A program made the translations under genes and the position numbers. 64,000 nucleotides of DNA from Thioploca sp. (lineage in GTDB: Bacteria; Pseudomonadota; Gammaproteobacteria; Beggiatoales; Beggiatoaceae): NCBI GenBank assembly GCA_012032555.1, contig JAAUSR010000017.1:1-64000 (forward strand). Reading direction: 5' to 3'. Below the pieces are notes generated by a model. The model had not been told where the DNA came from. It did no database searches and saw only the letters and a program-made list of their open reading frames with translations. Shown piece after piece: positions 9,200-18,229 of this stretch (the first letter of the stretch is position 1; the number at the start of each line of letters is the position of its first letter).

Positions 9200-10288
9200 A
9201 TGTGGAAGAAAATTTTTATTGGGCTTCTACTAGTTGGATTGGGAATATCAGGTTGTACACCAACTTCCCAAGTGGTTAAAAAAAATGAACCCGAAGAACC
9301 AGTTCCAGAAAAATCTCCATTTACTGACAAGAATGCCGAGGATATTTTTGAACAAGCTAAGAATTATTATGCCCAAAAGCAATTTAAACTGGCTGCCCTG
9401 GGCTATACTAAAGCGGCTGAACAAGGACTCGCCGTTGCTCAAAATAATTTAGGCTATATGTATTATGAAGGTAAAGGCCTTGATCAAGATTTTACCCAAG
9501 CAGTAACTTGGTTTCGTCAAGCGGCTAAGCAAGGGTTAACGGATGCGCAATATAATCTTGCTCAACTTTATCACTTAGGCAAAGGAGTAACTCAAGATTT
9601 TACGCAAGCAGCACAGTGGTATCGTCAAGCTGCCGACCACGGAGATGCTAGAGCTTTATATAGCTTAGGACAAATGAGTTACTACGGTGAAGGTGTAGAA
9701 AAAAATCTGGCTCAAGCAGCACAATGGTATCGAGAATCGGCTAGTAAAGGGGATGCTAAAGCGCAATACCAACTGGGACAGATGTACTATCAAGGCGAAA
9801 GTGTTACTCAAGATTTAGAACAAGCCAAACAATGGTTTGTCAAAGCGGCTGCGCAAGAAGATGCTGAGGCTCAATATAGCTTAGGGGTCATGTATTATCA
9901 AGGTAAAGGGGTTACCCAAGATTTTAAACAAGCTGAGCAGTGGTTTCGTAAAGCCGCTAATCAAGGTAAAGCCAAAGCGCAAAGCGGTTTAGGCAAATTA
10001 TACTATGAAGGAAAAGGGGTTCCTCAACACTTTGGTGAAGCCTTTTTTTGGTCGAGTAAAGCAGCCGAACAGGGGTTAGCGGATGCGCAAAATAATTTAG
10101 GAATGATGTATTACAAAGGTCAAGGTGTGAAACCTAATCCAGTTTTAGCTTATCAATGGGTGTCACTCGCTGCAGTACAAGGCAATCAGGAAGCGGTTAA
10201 GGGACGACAATTTTTGCTAAAGCAATTATCTATTTCTCAAATTACCGAGGGTGATCGTCTGGTTAGAGAATGGACTGATAAACAGTAA
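9200..10288 (+). CDS. Sel1-repeat (SLR) lipoprotein
   Basis: A 362-residue protein with a lipoprotein signal (hydrophobic FIGLLLVGLGIS, lipobox ISGC). Its body is about seven consecutive 36-residue Sel1-like repeats of the form A-x-A-Q-x-x-L-G-x-M-Y-Y-x-G-x-G-V-x-Q-D-x-x-Q-A (for example AEAQYSLGVMYYQGKGVTQD). Such alpha-alpha superhelices act as protein-binding scaffolds in the envelope; the partner is unknown. The gene starts 18 bases after pheS and could be read from the same transcript. The near-identical repeats suggest recent internal duplication. Confidence 0.9.
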   Translation: MWKKIFIGLLLVGLGISGCTPTSQVVKKNEPEEPVPEKSPFTDKNAEDIFEQAKNYYAQKQFKLAALGYTKAAEQGLAVAQNNLGYMYYEGKGLDQDFTQAVTWFRQAAKQGLTDAQYNLAQLYHLGKGVTQDFTQAAQWYRQAADHGDARALYSLGQMSYYGEGVEKNLAQAAQWYRESASKGDAKAQYQLGQMYYQGESVTQDLEQAKQWFVKAAAQEDAEAQYSLGVMYYQGKGVTQDFKQAEQWFRKAANQGKAKAQSGLGKLYYEGKGVPQHFGEAFFWSSKAAEQGLADAQNNLGMMYYKGQGVKPNPVLAYQWVSLAAVQGNQEAVKGRQFLLKQLSISQITEGDRLVREWTDKQ

Positions 10289-10390
10289 CCCGTTATTAGT
10301 TAATATAGACTAGTCTCATCTGTGAGAAAAATAATTATGAGCAATCTGGACTTCAAGTATAACCCAATAAGGATTTAATTAAGATTCGCT

Positions 10391-11254
10391 ATGTTGATTC
10401 AACGTCTTGCTATTATCGGGGTTGGTCTTATTGGTGGTTCACTGGCTCGTGCACTCAAACGTGCTAACATGGTTGGTGAAGTCATTGGCTGTGGACGTCA
10501 TATCAATAATTTACAACAGGCAGTCGAATTAGGTGTCATAGACCGTTATGACACTGATCCGGCTCAGGCTGTTGCTGAAGCTGATATGATAGTGGTTGCC
10601 GTGCCTTTGGGAACGATCGCCTCCGTGTTTGCCGCGATTCGAGATAACTTATCGGCACAAGCCATTATTACCGATGTCGGTAGTGCTAAGGCGACTGTGG
10701 TTGCAGATGCTCGCCAACACTTACGTTATCATCTACCGCGTTTTGTTCCGGGTCACCCGATTGCAGGTACTGAGAAAAGTGGGGTAGCGGCTTCATTTGC
10801 AGAATTGTTTGAACAACATCGGGTGATATTAACACCTTTGCTAGAAACTGATCCACAAGCCATTACCACCGTATCTAACATGTGGACACAAACTGGTGCT
10901 GAAGTCATCGCCATGTCAGTAACGCATCATGATGAAGTTTTAGCAGCAACTAGCCATTTACCTCATATTCTCGCTTATAGTTTAGTTGACACGTTAGCTA
11001 AAATGGCTGAAAGAACAGAAATTTTTCGCTTTGCCGCTGGTGGCTTTCGAGATTTTACCCGGATTGCTTCTAGTGACCCACAAATGTGGCATGACATCTG
11101 TCTCGCTAATCAAACAGCGATTCTACAAATATTAGAATCTTTTCAAACCGATCTGACTCAACTCATTACTGCTATCCAACAAAATGATAGCCAGTATATT
11201 GCAACTGTTTTTAATCGTGCTAAGTTGTCCCGTGATAAATTTTGTAGTAGTTGA
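10391..11254 (+). CDS. tyrA: Prephenate dehydrogenase
   Basis: An NAD(P)-dependent enzyme of tyrosine synthesis that oxidatively decarboxylates prephenate or arogenate. The Rossmann motif GVGLIGGSLARALKR lies at about residues 10-24, with VVAVPLGTIASV and ITDVGSAKA next. The substrate site motif HPIAGTEKSGVAAS and the HDEVLAATSHLPHILAYSL helix follow. The length of 287 residues fits a single-domain TyrA without a fused chorismate mutase or ACT domain. It begins the conserved gammaproteobacterial block tyrA-aroA-cmk-rpsA-ihfB, with aroA 129 bases downstream. Confidence 0.95.
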   Translation: MLIQRLAIIGVGLIGGSLARALKRANMVGEVIGCGRHINNLQQAVELGVIDRYDTDPAQAVAEADMIVVAVPLGTIASVFAAIRDNLSAQAIITDVGSAKATVVADARQHLRYHLPRFVPGHPIAGTEKSGVAASFAELFEQHRVILTPLLETDPQAITTVSNMWTQTGAEVIAMSVTHHDEVLAATSHLPHILAYSLVDTLAKMAERTEIFRFAAGGFRDFTRIASSDPQMWHDICLANQTAILQILESFQTDLTQLITAIQQNDSQYIATVFNRAKLSRDKFCSS

Positions 11255-11383
11255 AGTCATTCTTTTGCTATTCCCATTGCTGGAAAAATTAGCTTGTTCC
11301 TTATCAAGTCTCAATTTACTCACGAAAGTCGCTATCAAGTGATAGTTAGCCTAAACCGGTTAGGAAAATAACTTAAAAATGAC

Positions 11384-12715
11384 ATGAATAACACTAATTT
11401 ATCTACTCAATTTATAGCTCATCCCAGTGGACCATTACGCGGTATTTTGCGCGTTCCCGGTGATAAATCGATTTCGCATCGTGCTATTATGTTAGGTGCT
11501 TTAGCAAATGGGACGACTCAAGTTAGTGGTTTTTTGGAAGGAGAAGATACTTTAGCCACTTTGACTGCCTTTCGGGCGATGGGTGTTCACATTGAAGGTC
11601 CTCAGTTGGGACAAGTTATCTTGCATGGTGTTGGTTTGCATGGCTTACAACCGCCGAGAACACCTTTGTATTTAGGTAATTCTGGTACTTCCATGCGATT
11701 GTTAGCGGGGTTAATGGCGGGGCAATCTTTTGCGGTTGAAATGACGGGAGATAGCTCGTTATCACGTCGCCCGATGCGTCGAGTTACCGAACCTTTAACC
11801 CGGATGGGCGCACTAATTGAAACAACTCCTCAAGGAACACCCCCGCTAAAAATTAAAGGTGGACAAGGTTTGCAGGGAATAGATTACTATTTACCGGTTG
11901 CTAGTGCTCAAGTTAAATCCGCTCTACTGCTAGCTGGCTTATATGCAAGTGGTTTAACTTGTATAACTGAACCGGCACCGACTCGTGATCATACCGAACG
12001 CCTGTTAACCGGTTTTGGTTACCCGATTCAACGGAATGGTTCAAAGGTTTGTTTAGCTGGAGGTGGTCAATTACAAGCCACTTCGATTGATGTACCCGCC
12101 GATATTTCTTCAGCCGCATTTTTCATAGTAGGTGCGAGCATCGCTACCGGTTCAGAAGTATTACTAGAACATGTTGGTATTAATCCGACGCGAACGGGAA
12201 TCATTACTATTTTACGTCAAATGGGTGCAGATATCCGGTTACAAAATGAGCGTGAAATGGGTGGTGAACCCGTTGCGGATATTTTAGTCCTAACGAGTTC
12301 TTTACATGGCATTTCTATTCCGGTTGAACAAGTTCCTTTAGCGATAGATGAATTTCCGGTCTTATTTATCGCAGCAGCTTGTGCTCAGGGTGAAACTCGA
12401 TTAACGGGTGCTGAAGAACTCCGGGTAAAAGAAAGTGATCGCATTCAAGTGATGGCTAAAGGGTTACAAACACTCGGTATAGATGCTCAACCAACTCGTG
12501 ATGGGATGGTTATATCCGGTGGCAAAATGCATGGCGGCGTTATCCAAAGTTATGGTGACCACCGAATCGCAATGGCATTTACTATAGCGAGTTTAGGTGC
12601 GAGTGATCAAATTATTATTGAAGATTGTGCCAATGTAGCAACCTCTTTTCCTAATTTTGTTCATTTAGCTCAACAAGCGGGAATTGATATACAATTAAAA
12701 GTGACGGGTAACTGA
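11384..12715 (+). CDS. aroA: 3-phosphoshikimate 1-carboxyvinyltransferase (EPSP synthase)
   Basis: A 443-residue enzyme of the shikimate pathway that joins PEP to shikimate 3-phosphate. It carries LRVPGDKSISHRAIMLGALA near the N-terminus and LGNSGTSMRLLAGL at the PEP site. The RRPMRR, LLLAGLYASG, TRDHTERLL and ELRVKESDRI motifs are also present. The GDKSISHR form and the overall pattern place it with class II EPSP synthases (as in Bacillus and Agrobacterium CP4) rather than the E. coli type (GSKSVSNR); this is a judgement from motifs only. Its place between tyrA and cmk is the usual gammaproteobacterial order. Confidence 0.96.
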   Translation: MNNTNLSTQFIAHPSGPLRGILRVPGDKSISHRAIMLGALANGTTQVSGFLEGEDTLATLTAFRAMGVHIEGPQLGQVILHGVGLHGLQPPRTPLYLGNSGTSMRLLAGLMAGQSFAVEMTGDSSLSRRPMRRVTEPLTRMGALIETTPQGTPPLKIKGGQGLQGIDYYLPVASAQVKSALLLAGLYASGLTCITEPAPTRDHTERLLTGFGYPIQRNGSKVCLAGGGQLQATSIDVPADISSAAFFIVGASIATGSEVLLEHVGINPTRTGIITILRQMGADIRLQNEREMGGEPVADILVLTSSLHGISIPVEQVPLAIDEFPVLFIAAACAQGETRLTGAEELRVKESDRIQVMAKGLQTLGIDAQPTRDGMVISGGKMHGGVIQSYGDHRIAMAFTIASLGASDQIIIEDCANVATSFPNFVHLAQQAGIDIQLKVTGN

Positions 12716-12733
12716 TATATTGGAGGAATAATT

Positions 12734-13048
12734 ATGCCAATTTATGACTATGAACACTTAAAGGAACCTTGTGCTCTTGGTAAAATATTTGAGTTAAAAC
12801 AATCTATTAATGAAGAATCTTTAACGCAATGTCCTCAATGTGACGGTCCGGTACGTAAACGTATTTCCAGAATATGTCTTAGTTTACCCAAAAGTAATAC
12901 TGAACTTAAAGATTTAGGCTTTACTAAGCTGGTGAAACGAGATGATGGTGTTTATGAAAACGTCACGCGTCGTGAGGGAGAAAGCCGTTATATGGAAGCG
13001 GGTAAACCAGAAACCCTACCCGATTTTGCTAAAACAATCCGTGACTGA
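12734..13048 (+). CDS. FmdB-family zinc-ribbon-like protein
   Basis: A 104-residue protein matching the short FmdB family (N-terminal MPIYDYEH, then KIFELKQSI and a CPQC knuckle). In canonical members the ribbon has two CxxC pairs; here the first pair is reduced to a lone Cys in KEPCALG, so only CPQCDGPV remains and zinc binding is uncertain. The gene has a good ribosome-binding site (GGAGGAATA) and lies 18 bases after aroA and 9 before cmk, so it is probably part of that operon. FmdB proteins have been proposed as regulators; the function here is unknown. Confidence 0.75.
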   Translation: MPIYDYEHLKEPCALGKIFELKQSINEESLTQCPQCDGPVRKRISRICLSLPKSNTELKDLGFTKLVKRDDGVYENVTRREGESRYMEAGKPETLPDFAKTIRD

Positions 13049-13057
13049 TTACCGGTT

Positions 13058-13744
13058 ATGAGCAGCCCCGTTCCGGTAATTACCCTCGATGGACCAAGTG
13101 GGGTTGGTAAAGGAACCGTTAGTCTTAGACTCGCAAAACAACTGGGATGGCATACGCTTGATAGCGGTGCGCTTTATCGCGTATTAGCTTTAGCAGCAGT
13201 GCGTCATTCCCTCTCCTTATCGGACGAAAGCGCTTTAGCGGATTTAGCCATTCGTCTCAATGTCTATTTTAAAGCGGTACCCGCTTTAGATACCACCCAC
13301 GTTTTTTTAGCAGAACAAGAGGTATCAGCACAATTGCGTACTGAAATCGGTGGCGCCATGGCTTCGCAACTGGCTATTTTACCAGCAGTGCGTCAATCTT
13401 TGCTTAAACGACAACGTGCATTTCGTCAACCACCGGGCTTAATTGCAGAAGGACGAGATATGGGAACTGTGGTTTTTAATGACGCACCGGTGAAAATATT
13501 TTTAACGGCAAATCCTGAAGAGCGTGCCCAAAGGCGTTATAAACAGTTGAAACAAAAAGGGATAGATGCTAAGCTTGATAGTCTTATTACGGAAATAGCA
13601 GAACGCGATAACCGCGATATGACACGCACCGTTGCACCATTGCTGGTTGCAGCAGATGCAGAGGTTATTGATACCACCGACCTTTCAATAGAACAAGTGG
13701 TGGAATATATTTTACAACAAGTATCTAGAAAAATAGATAGCTAG
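13058..13744 (+). CDS. cmk: Cytidylate kinase
   Basis: A 228-residue nucleoside monophosphate kinase that phosphorylates CMP and dCMP. The P-loop GPSGVGKGT is at about residues 12-20, followed by LDSGALYRVLALAA of the CMP site, then GLIAEGRDMGTVVF and ARRRY-like EERAQRRYKQL. The C-terminal RDNRDMTRTVAPL contains the lid/arginine region. Length and domain order are normal for the bacterial long form. It is 9 bases after the FmdB-like gene and about 210 before rpsA, the usual order. Confidence 0.96.
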   Translation: MSSPVPVITLDGPSGVGKGTVSLRLAKQLGWHTLDSGALYRVLALAAVRHSLSLSDESALADLAIRLNVYFKAVPALDTTHVFLAEQEVSAQLRTEIGGAMASQLAILPAVRQSLLKRQRAFRQPPGLIAEGRDMGTVVFNDAPVKIFLTANPEERAQRRYKQLKQKGIDAKLDSLITEIAERDNRDMTRTVAPLLVAADAEVIDTTDLSIEQVVEYILQQVSRKIDS

Positions 13745-13746
13745 GC

Positions 13747-13832
13747 TCACTTCTATTTTAGTCTAAAGAAAAGTAGCGAATGAAAATTAACTCACGCCAT
13801 TCTTCACCTTATCTTTATCGGAATAGAAGTGA
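13747..13832 (+). promoter_or_regulatory. Inverted repeat in the cmk-rpsA leader
   Basis: TCACTTCTATT at 13747-13757 is the exact complement of AATAGAAGTGA at 13822-13832, with 64 bases between. It sits in the 210-base leader of rpsA. Ribosomal protein S1 is known to repress its own mRNA in E. coli, so a structured leader is plausible here, but no specific homologous element was recognised. Confidence 0.25.
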
Positions 13833-13904
13833 ATAGGATTAACTAACCCGCACTCTGTGCGATTTTAATTAAGATCACTATACACAGTGCTTCAGCAAAC
13901 TCAG

Positions 13905-13932
13905 GAACTGATAACTGATAACTGATAACTGA
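13905..13932 (+). repeat. Four tandem TAACTGA heptamers
   Basis: GAACTGA is followed by three exact TAACTGA units. The array ends 22 bases before the rpsA start codon, between any promoter and the ribosome-binding site. Such intergenic TAACTGA direct repeats have been described for marine Beggiatoaceae and some cyanobacteria. A related, longer set occurs at 53825-54010. Confidence 0.8.
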
Positions 13933-13954
13933 AATATAGGGTCAGGGGTTTGGA

Positions 13955-14302
13955 ATGAGCGAAAGCTTTGCTGAATTGTTTGAACAAAGTCAAACTGAAA
14001 AATATATGCTGCCGGGCAGTATTGTGACCGGCAAAATAATAGAAATCCGTTCAGATGTCGTTATTGTCAATGCCGGACTCAAGTCGGAAGGAGTAATCCC
14101 CATTGAGCAATTTTACGATGATAATAAGCGGCTTGAAATTGAAGTGGGCGATGAAATTGAAGTCGCTTTAGACGCGGTAGAAGATGGTTTTGGGGAAACG
14201 CGACTTTCTCGAGAAAAGCTAAACGAGCGGCAGCTTGGAAAGAACTGGAACAGGCTTATGAAACTAACGCTACGATTACCGGGATTATTACTGAAAAAGT
14301 AA
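13955..14302 (+). CDS. rpsA: 30S ribosomal protein S1, N-terminal part before a frameshift
   Basis: The start is unmistakable S1: [39 protein letters not shown] and [15 protein letters not shown]. After Arg-Glu-Lys (codon ending at 14218) the frame is lost. Continuing one base earlier (GCT at 14218-14220) restores [14 protein letters not shown] and joins the downstream frame exactly, so one G is missing (AAAAGCT instead of AAAAGGCT). The last 27 residues of this frame are out-of-frame sequence. Because rpsA is normally essential, a sequencing or assembly error is more likely than a true mutation. Confidence 0.9.
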   Translation: MSESFAELFEQSQTEKYMLPGSIVTGKIIEIRSDVVIVNAGLKSEGVIPIEQFYDDNKRLEIEVGDEIEVALDAVEDGFGETRLSREKLNERQLGKNWNRLMKLTLRLPGLLLKK

Positions 14303-15633
14303 AAGGTGGTTTTACCGTTAATATGAATGATATTCGTGCCTTTTTACCGGGTTCCTTGGTTGATGTTCGCCCAGTACGTGATACCGGCTATTTAGAAGGT
14401 AAACCACTAGATTTTAAAGTCATTAAACTCGATAAGCGGCGTAATAATGTGGTCGTTTCTCGTCGTGCTGTGGTAGAAAAAGAAAATAGTCAAGAACGCG
14501 AAGCACTATTGACAACAATGCAAGAAGGTATGGCGTTACATGGTGTGGTGAAAAATCTGACTGATTATGGCGCTTTTGTCGATTTAGGTGGTGTTGATGG
14601 TCTCCTACATATCACTGATATGGCTTGGAAACGGGTGAAACATCCGAGTGAAGTGGTGCAAGTTGGCGATGAAATTGAAGTAAAAGTCCTCAAATTTGAT
14701 CGTGACCGAGTCAGAGTTTCGCTTGGACTGAAGCAGTTAGGAGAAGATCCGTGGATCGATATTGCACGCCGCTATCCAGAAGGAACCCGGTTAGTCGGTA
14801 AAGTAACCAATTTAGCTGATTATGGTTGCTTTGTGGAGATTGAGGAAGGTGTAGAAGGTTTAGTACACGTATCCGAAATGGATTGGACTAATAAAAATAT
14901 CCATCCTTCCAAAGTGGTGCAAGTCGGTGATGAAGTCGAAGTCATGGTGCTCGATATTGATGAAGAACGTCGCCGTATTTCTTTGGGTATCAAACATTGT
15001 CAAGAAAACCCATGGGATGGTTTTGCTGCCACTCATAATAAGAACGATAGAGTGGTGGGTACAATTAAATCCATTACGGATTTTGGTATTTTCGTTGGAT
15101 TAGATGGTGGCATTGATGGTTTAGTACATCTTTCTGATATTTCTTGGAATGTTCCTGGCGAAGAAGCCGTACGCAATTATAAGAAAGGAGATGAAATCGA
15201 AGCGGTCGTGTTGGCGGTTGATCCAGAACGTGAGAGAATTTCTCTCGGTATCAAACAATTAGATAAGGATCCTTTTTCTAATTTTCTCGCCGAACATCCC
15301 AAAGGTGCCCTCGTTAAGGGAATGGTTAGCGAAGTCGATAATAGTAAAGCGATTATCCAATTGGGAGAGGGAGTAGAAGGGGTATTACGGGTTTCCGAAT
15401 TAACCCGTGACCGCGTTGATGACGCCCGTAGAGTCCTAAAAGAAGGCGATGAGATCGAAGCGAAATTTCTCAGTGCTGATCGCAAAAAACGGTTAATCAA
15501 CCTTTCCATTAAAGCCAAAGAAACCGAAGAAGAAGAAGCCGCTATTCAAGATTATAATAGTTCTTATGGAACAGTTGGCGCAACTTTAGGTGATCTCATT
15601 AAAGAACAAATGGAAAATCAAGAAGAAGACTGA
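14218..15633 (+). CDS. rpsA: 30S ribosomal protein S1, main part after the frameshift
   Basis: From 14218 the frame encodes the rest of S1; an internal ATG at 14323 is only an apparent start. S1 is the largest small-subunit protein and captures mRNA through repeated OB-fold S1 domains. Visible landmarks are [34 protein letters not shown], and several copies of the repeat core, such as [40 protein letters not shown] and [20 protein letters not shown]. With the N-terminal part this gives about 560 residues and six S1 domains, as in E. coli. The gene is followed by ihfB, the conserved order. Confidence 0.93.
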   Translation, partial: AKRAAAWKELEQAYETNATITGIITEKVKGGFTVNMNDIRAFLPGSLVDVRPVRDTGYLEGKPLDFKVIKLDKRRNNVVVSRRAVVEKENSQEREALLTTMQEGMALHGVVKNLTDYGAFVDLGGVDGLLHITDMAWKRVKHPSEVVQVGDEIEVKVLKFDRDRVRVSLGLKQLGEDPWIDIARRYPEGTRLVGKVTNLADYGCFVEIEEGVEGLVHVSEMDWTNKNIHPSKVVQVGDEVEVMVLDIDEERRRISLGIKHCQENPWDGFAATHNKNDRVVGTIKSITDFGIFVGLDGGIDGLVHLSDISWNVPGEEAVRNYKKGDEIEAVVLAVDPERERISLGIKQLDKDPFSNFLAEHPKGALVKGMVSEVDNSKAIIQLGEGVEGVLRVSELTRDRVDDARRVLKEGDEIEAKFLSADRKKRLINLSIKAKETEEEEAAIQDYNSSYGTVGATLGDLIKEQMENQEED

Positions 15634-15722
15634 TTTTCCAATGAGTCAGGAGTGAAGAACCAAGACTTTGAGTATTGACTTCACTCTTAACTGTTAACTC
15701 TATACATTAATGGATAGTGATC

Positions 15723-16013
15723 ATGACCAAATCAGAACTAATTGAATCAATTGCACAAAAACAAACCCAATTAGCCCAAAAAGATATTGATTTAGCTGTT
15801 AAAACCTTATTAGAACATATGGCACAATCGCTTGCAGATGGAGAACGAATTGAAATTCGCGGTTTTGGCAGTTTTTCCTTACATCGTCGCCCACCGCGCG
15901 TGGGACGCAATCCTAAAACCGGAGAGGCCGTTTCACTTCCTGAAAAATATGTTCCCCATTTCAAACCGGGGAAAGAATTGCGCGACCGAGTTAATCTAAC
16001 CGGAGCCACTTGA
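15723..16013 (+). CDS. ihfB: Integration host factor beta subunit
   Basis: A 96-residue DNA-bending protein of the HU/IHF family, partner of IHF-alpha. It begins [14 protein letters not shown] and has the beta-arm consensus [22 protein letters not shown] with the DNA-intercalating proline. The ending [12 protein letters not shown] is typical of IhfB. An in-frame GTG at 15717 is possible, but the ATG at 15723 matches the family start. It follows rpsA by 89 bases, as in most gammaproteobacteria, and would be read from the rpsA transcript or its own promoter. Confidence 0.95.
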   Translation: MTKSELIESIAQKQTQLAQKDIDLAVKTLLEHMAQSLADGERIEIRGFGSFSLHRRPPRVGRNPKTGEAVSLPEKYVPHFKPGKELRDRVNLTGAT

Positions 16014-16045
16014 TGGAGTAACAAAATCTTTTGGGTAGTGGTGTT

Positions 16046-16069
16046 GGGGCAGAGCAGTACGTCTGCCCC
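16046..16069 (+). terminator. Hairpin after ihfB
   Basis: GGGGCAGA and TCTGCCCC make an 8-bp G/C-rich stem with an 8-base loop, 33 bases after the ihfB stop. No clear T run follows. The same GGGGCAGA..TCTGCCCC core is part of dispersed palindromes such as the one at 56236-56255, so it may be a small repeat used as a terminator. Confidence 0.45.
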
Positions 16070-16255
16070 GTAGTAATGGGAACTAAAATTGATCGGCAAT
16101 TAACCTGAATAAAAATACGTTACACGAGGAGCATCTCTCATCTCCAGAATTCTTAAGAGGAGAATTTTAATATTCTAAGAATAATAGAGCAGTTACCTCA
16201 ATAGATCGCAATTTCCCTAAATGAGATTAAATAATTGCTTATCAATCAATTTTTT

Positions 16256-17437
16256 ATGATTGAATTACTCTGGTTATTAGTGCCCATTGCTGTGGTTTTA
16301 GGATGGTGGGCAGCAAGATGTGGAACACTATCTCACTTAACCAATACTTCTTTTAAATTATCTCCGGATTACTTCAAAGGTTTAAATTATCTTCTTAACG
16401 AAGAACCGGATAAAGCCATTGATGTTTTCATTAAACTCCTTGATGTCAACAGCGATACCGTAGAAACCCATTTAGCTTTAGGAACTTTTTTTCGCCGACG
16501 TGGTGAAGTTAATCGGGCCATTCGCCTCCACCAAAATCTAATTGCTAGACCAGCGCTCAATTCACAACAACGCAGTTTAGCACTGCTAGAATTAGGACAA
16601 GATTATCGCCAAGCTGGTTTACTGGATCGTGCTGAAAATTTATTTCAAGAACTTCTTGTTTCGAAAACACATCAAACCTTAGCCCTACATCAACTACTCG
16701 ACATTTATCAACAAGAACAAGATTGGGAACAAGCGATTCAAATCGCAAAAAAATTAGCAACTGTTGCTTCTAGACCCATGAATACCGTGATAGCGCAATA
16801 TTATTGTGAACAAGCCGAATATTTCTATCGACAAAAACAATTTCCGGTAGTTGTTCAAGCGCTAAAACAAGCTTTAGAAATTGATCACCATTGTGTACGT
16901 GCTAGTCTGCTAGAAGGCCAATATGCCTTGGAGAATTCTCAAATAGAACAAGCAATTATTGCTTTTCAACGGGTAGAACAACAAGATCCAGACTATTTAG
17001 CAGAAGCGATCAAACCTTTGCAAACCTGTTATCAAACCAGTGGCCAACAAGAAGCTTTTACTCATTATTTACATCAAGTATTAGAACGTTATGGTGGAAT
17101 TACGCCGATGTTAGTATTAGCTAAAATCATTAAACAACAAGAAGGTGATAAACCAGCAACTGATTTTATATTTAAATATATGAATAAATATCCTTCGGTA
17201 CTCGGTCTTAACTATCTACTCGATTTAGCCCTCTCAACCGCAGAAAATGTAACTCGTGAACATTTGTTACTCCTAAAAGATATAATAACCCAATTATTAA
17301 AAAATAAACCGGCTTATAAGTGTAATCATTGCGGCTTTACCGCACGCAAACTCCATTGGCAATGTCCAAGTTGTCAGCAATGGAGTACTTTAAAACCGAT
17401 TCAATGGGTTAATGGTGAATTTAAAAGTGATGATTGA
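16256..17437 (+). CDS. lapB: Lipopolysaccharide assembly protein LapB
   Basis: LapB (YciM) controls LPS synthesis by presenting LpxC to the FtsH protease. The 393-residue protein starts with a membrane anchor ([20 protein letters not shown]) and continues with a chain of TPR units including [20 protein letters not shown] and [19 protein letters not shown]. It ends in a rubredoxin-type metal site with two CxxC pairs (YKCNHCGF and QCPSCQQW). I place the start at the ATG 16256; an upstream in-frame TTG at 16235 adds seven unlikely residues. The small lapA gene that usually precedes lapB is missing here. It overlaps pyrF slightly. Confidence 0.95.
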   Translation: MIELLWLLVPIAVVLGWWAARCGTLSHLTNTSFKLSPDYFKGLNYLLNEEPDKAIDVFIKLLDVNSDTVETHLALGTFFRRRGEVNRAIRLHQNLIARPALNSQQRSLALLELGQDYRQAGLLDRAENLFQELLVSKTHQTLALHQLLDIYQQEQDWEQAIQIAKKLATVASRPMNTVIAQYYCEQAEYFYRQKQFPVVVQALKQALEIDHHCVRASLLEGQYALENSQIEQAIIAFQRVEQQDPDYLAEAIKPLQTCYQTSGQQEAFTHYLHQVLERYGGITPMLVLAKIIKQQEGDKPATDFIFKYMNKYPSVLGLNYLLDLALSTAENVTREHLLLLKDIITQLLKNKPAYKCNHCGFTARKLHWQCPSCQQWSTLKPIQWVNGEFKSDD

Positions 17438-18161
17438 AAACTTATCTGTTCCTTTATCCTTACCTCCTTTAATTGTGGCTTTAGATCTGGCACAACCCCA
17501 ATCTGCTCTAGAATTGGCACAACAACTGGGAAGCCACCGTTGTCGTCTAAAAATTGGTAAGGAATTATTTACTCGTGCTGGTCCAACCTTAGTTGAAAAA
17601 CTAGTTAATCAAGGTTTTGAAGTATTTTTAGACTTAAAATATTGTGATATTCCTAACACAGTTGCTGGTGCTTGTGAAGCCGCTGCTGATTTAGGGGTGT
17701 GGATGATTAATGTCCATGCTTTAGGGGGGCGAAAAATGCTGTTAACTGCTCGTGAGACTTTAGAAAAACGTTCTCAGCGGCCATTATTAATTGCAGTGAC
17801 TATTTTAACTAGTCTGATGATGACAGAGCTTTATGCCATTGGTTTACACGGTACTTTAGAGGAAAATGTCTTACGTTTGACGAGATTATCTAAAGCTTGT
17901 GGCTTGGATGGTGTAGTTTGTTCTCCGCATGAGATTTTCTTGATAAGACAAACTATTGGAATGGATTTTAAGTTAATTACGCCGGGCATTCGGCCACTGA
18001 CGACTTCTCCAGACGACCAAAAGCGAATCATGACCCCAGAGGAAGCTTTAAAACGAGGAGCTGACTATTTAGTTATCGGACGTCCAATTACAGCGGCACC
18101 TGACCCGCTACAGGCCTTGTTAGAAATAACAGCCCGTATTAACAACATGAATAGTCATTAG
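17430..18161 (+). CDS. pyrF: Orotidine 5'-phosphate decarboxylase
   Basis: The last enzyme of UMP synthesis, decarboxylating OMP. Motifs: [34 protein letters not shown], the catalytic [13 protein letters not shown] (Lys/Asp tetrad), [19 protein letters not shown], and ITPGIRPL with the DDQKR phosphate region and [12 protein letters not shown]. The start at 17430 gives 243 residues and an 8-base overlap with lapB; an ATG at 17412 is also in frame. The lapB-pyrF order is common in gammaproteobacteria. Confidence 0.95.
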   Translation: MIENLSVPLSLPPLIVALDLAQPQSALELAQQLGSHRCRLKIGKELFTRAGPTLVEKLVNQGFEVFLDLKYCDIPNTVAGACEAAADLGVWMINVHALGGRKMLLTARETLEKRSQRPLLIAVTILTSLMMTELYAIGLHGTLEENVLRLTRLSKACGLDGVVCSPHEIFLIRQTIGMDFKLITPGIRPLTTSPDDQKRIMTPEEALKRGADYLVIGRPITAAPDPLQALLEITARINNMNSH

Positions 18162-18188
18162 GTTGCTCAAATATAATAATATTAATGC

Positions 18189-18212
18189 AACAAGGAGTTG
18201 CAACCCCTTGTT
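18189..18212. terminator. Hairpin between convergent pyrF and cysM
   Basis: AACAAGG pairs with CCTTGTT around the internal palindrome GTTGCAAC. It lies in the 68-base gap between the two convergent stops and could serve both genes. A similar GGAGTTGCAAC..TTGTTAC string occurs at about 61122-61142. Confidence 0.4.
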
Positions 18213-18229
18213 ACTCATTCGACCCCAAA

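Noticed and set aside
14323-14325. ATG as a separate start of a second S1 gene
   Set aside because: Coding similarity to S1 continues upstream in the same frame to 14218, so it is an internal methionine after a frameshift.
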